This document shows, piece by piece, positions 62,607 through 64,000 of a DNA stretch of 64,000 bases (the stretch's first letter is position 1; every line of letters starts with the position of its first letter). The notes beneath the pieces are model-generated. The model saw only the letters and a list, made by a program, of their open reading frames with translations. It ran no database searches and had not been told where the DNA came from. Both the position numbers and the translations under genes were made by a program. Origin of the DNA: Lentisphaeria bacterium (lineage in GTDB: Bacteria; Verrucomicrobiota; Lentisphaeria; Victivallales; UBA1829); contig DPDG01000077.1 in assembly GCA_003526375.1 (NCBI GenBank), positions 124,001 through 188,000 of the forward strand, written 5' to 3'.

Positions 62607-62706
62607 ATTTCTCCGTTACATATAATACCTGAGAGTTGCGTTGTCAAATGATTTTCCTGAAAAAATTTGTTTTTTCAGGAGAACGGAGAGAAATGGAAAA
62701 TGAAAG

Positions 62707-62748
62707 ATGCCGGTTTCAGGGGATTGCACTTTCACCTGAAACCGGCAT
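62707..62748 (-). terminator. Terminator of the RND pump gene
   Basis: ATGCCGGTTTCAGG (62707-62720) and CCTGAAACCGGCAT (62735-62748) form a 14-bp stem, and a T-rich stretch follows on the minus strand about 20 bases after the RND stop. Confidence 0.75.
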
Positions 62749-62766
62749 TCCATTGAGTTGCCGGGG

Positions 62767-64000
62767 TTATACGGCGGCCTCTCTTTTGCCCGGCATGATT
62801 TTTGCGCGCAGTTTCAACAGAAGACGGCGCAGTGTATGGCGCCTGGGCTTTGCTGTGTCATGCACGAAGATGAAATACAGCGCCGGGATCACATACAGCG
62901 TCAGGAGCGAAGCAATCGAAAGTCCGCCGACGACACCCATGCCGCAACTGGAACGGAGTTCCGAACCGAGCCCGGTTCCCAACGCCATCGGCAGCATGCC
63001 GGCGACTGATGCAATGCTTGTCATGACAATCGGGCGGAACTTCGACTGTGTCGCCAGAAGCATCGCCTTATGCGTCGTAACACCCGAACTGACCAGCGTG
63101 GCGCACTCGTCCATAATCAAAATTGCGTTGTTTACCACGATCCCGATCATCATCACACCGCCGAGGAGCCCCATCATGGACATCGACATGCCGGTTGCCC
63201 AGAGCGTCGCATACATGCCGAGGAAGCCGAGCGGCACCGTGAACATGATCAGGAAGGGACGGGTCCAGGACTCCATGATTGCGGCGATCAGAAGGTAGGT
63301 CAGGACTGCCGCCAGAAGAATGACCTGCATGAATTCGCGCGCCGTTTCATTCATCAGTTCCACGTTTCCGCTCATCCTTACCCCGTAGCCGGGGGGCAGG
63401 GCGTCCTGCGCCATTTTGCCGATCGCGCCTGAAACTGTTCCGAGCGCCATGCCCGGAGCCGTATTCGCATACAGCCACATGGTTCTCACTTTGTCGTAGC
63501 GGTTGACCACCACCGGACGGGTATCTTCGGTGATTTCCGCCAACGCTTCCGCGCTGAGCGGATTATTGTCCTTGACCGCCGGAGCCGCCTGCCGGAGCTG
63601 GTCTTCGCCGTATTCCTTCTGATTCTTTACGCGGATATCGAAGGTGCGTGCTCCGTCGCGGTAATCTCCGACTTCAATGCCGTCCAGGGAACCGAGCAGA
63701 TATTCGTAAAGCTCGTTGGCGGACATGCCCAGATTCTGCAACACCGTGCGGCGGGGAGTGATGTTGATGTTCGGTTTGCGTTCCCGGCGGCTGGAGTCAA
63801 GGTCGCGGGTCATTCCCAGAGAGGGCAGTTTTTCCATCACTTCCATTTCCGCCTGTTCGAGAACTTCAAGGTCGGGTCCGTTCATCACGCACCGGATTTC
63901 CGCGCCGCTTCCGCCGAAGGTCGGAGGTATGGAAAGCGTGACGCGGCAGTTGTCCAGATAGGAGAGCTCTTTGCGGAGCAGCGCCTGAAGTTCATAGATG
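62767..64000 (-). CDS. RND (HAE1/AcrB-type) efflux pump, C-terminal part
   Basis: The frame is open past the right edge, so about 411 C-terminal residues are visible. They cover the second porter domain and the last six membrane helices, including ILLAAVLTYLLIAAIMESW, PLGFLGMYATLWATG, VMMIGIVVNNAILIMDEC and GSELRSSCGMGVVGGL. AcrB-type pumps export drugs, bile salts or other toxic compounds across the envelope. The N-terminal half and any adaptor or outer-membrane partner lie outside the window. Confidence 0.93.
   Translation of the reverse strand, partial: IYELQALLRKELSYLDNCRVTLSIPPTFGGSGAEIRCVMNGPDLEVLEQAEMEVMEKLPSLGMTRDLDSSRRERKPNINITPRRTVLQNLGMSANELYEYLLGSLDGIEVGDYRDGARTFDIRVKNQKEYGEDQLRQAAPAVKDNNPLSAEALAEITEDTRPVVVNRYDKVRTMWLYANTAPGMALGTVSGAIGKMAQDALPPGYGVRMSGNVELMNETAREFMQVILLAAVLTYLLIAAIMESWTRPFLIMFTVPLGFLGMYATLWATGMSMSMMGLLGGVMMIGIVVNNAILIMDECATLVSSGVTTHKAMLLATQSKFRPIVMTSIASVAGMLPMALGTGLGSELRSSCGMGVVGGLSIASLLTLYVIPALYFIFVHDTAKPRRHTLRRLLLKLRAKIMPGKREAAV

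Overview
The window looks like a chromosomal segment of a fermentative, anaerobic member of the Lentisphaerota (Victivallis-like, PVC group). This is inferred from four prepilin-like proteins (FTLIELLIVIAI signal followed by an H-X9/11-DG motif), a DUF4838 glycoside-hydrolase-like protein, other large exported carbohydrate-active proteins, many GntR/LacI-type sugar regulators, and a NuoE/NuoF-type NADH module of the kind found with hydrogenases. Coding density is high. I saw no rRNA, CRISPR array, transposase or phage gene. Two tRNAs (Tyr, Gly) lie near 38.2 kb.

Layout. 1-3.1 kb: minus-strand NADH/flavin/iron-sulfur operon (NuoE-like, NuoF-like, ferredoxin/GltD-like flavoprotein cut by the left edge). 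3.5-15.3 kb: plus-strand housekeeping run (rimO, pgsA, hflX, a 1011-residue exported coiled-coil protein, ybaB, recR, aguB, aguA, recQ). 15.3-20 kb: five-gene minus-strand Mla/MCE lipid-transport operon that also holds an aromatic-repeat exported protein and a SecD-head-like exported protein. 20-34.6 kb: carbohydrate region with two regulator/prepilin/TIM-barrel modules, a divergent M24-family protein facing an isomerase-regulator pair, and a GH10 xylanase. 34.9-40.8 kb: MFS transporter, LysR regulator, an unexplained structured intergenic element, two tRNAs, and an AraC regulator divergent from a GH4 alpha-galactosidase. 41-45.8 kb: third regulator/prepilin/DUF4838 module. 46-55 kb: mixed genes (HD hydrolase, glgC, threonylcarbamoyl-AMP synthase, two tandem membrane paralogues, an RRM protein, a FlaR-like NTPase, sixA, an HtrA protease, DUF2851, DUF523). 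55.2-62.6 kb: fourth module (LacI regulator, prepilin with a long leader, GPH symporter, giant multi-domain glycosidase-like protein) with two identical palindromic operators. The right edge cuts an RND efflux pump gene.

The most striking feature is a repeated arrangement: in four separate loci a sugar-type regulator is followed on the same strand by one prepilin-like gene with an H-X-DG motif and then by one or two exported or TIM-barrel carbohydrate-active genes. My hypothesis is that this is a polysaccharide-utilisation-like module in which a dedicated pseudopilin takes a surface role for each enzyme, possibly in place of SusC/SusD-type proteins, none of which are visible here. In two of the four loci the prepilin frame carries a long upstream leader encoded by similar DNA, which is itself unexplained.
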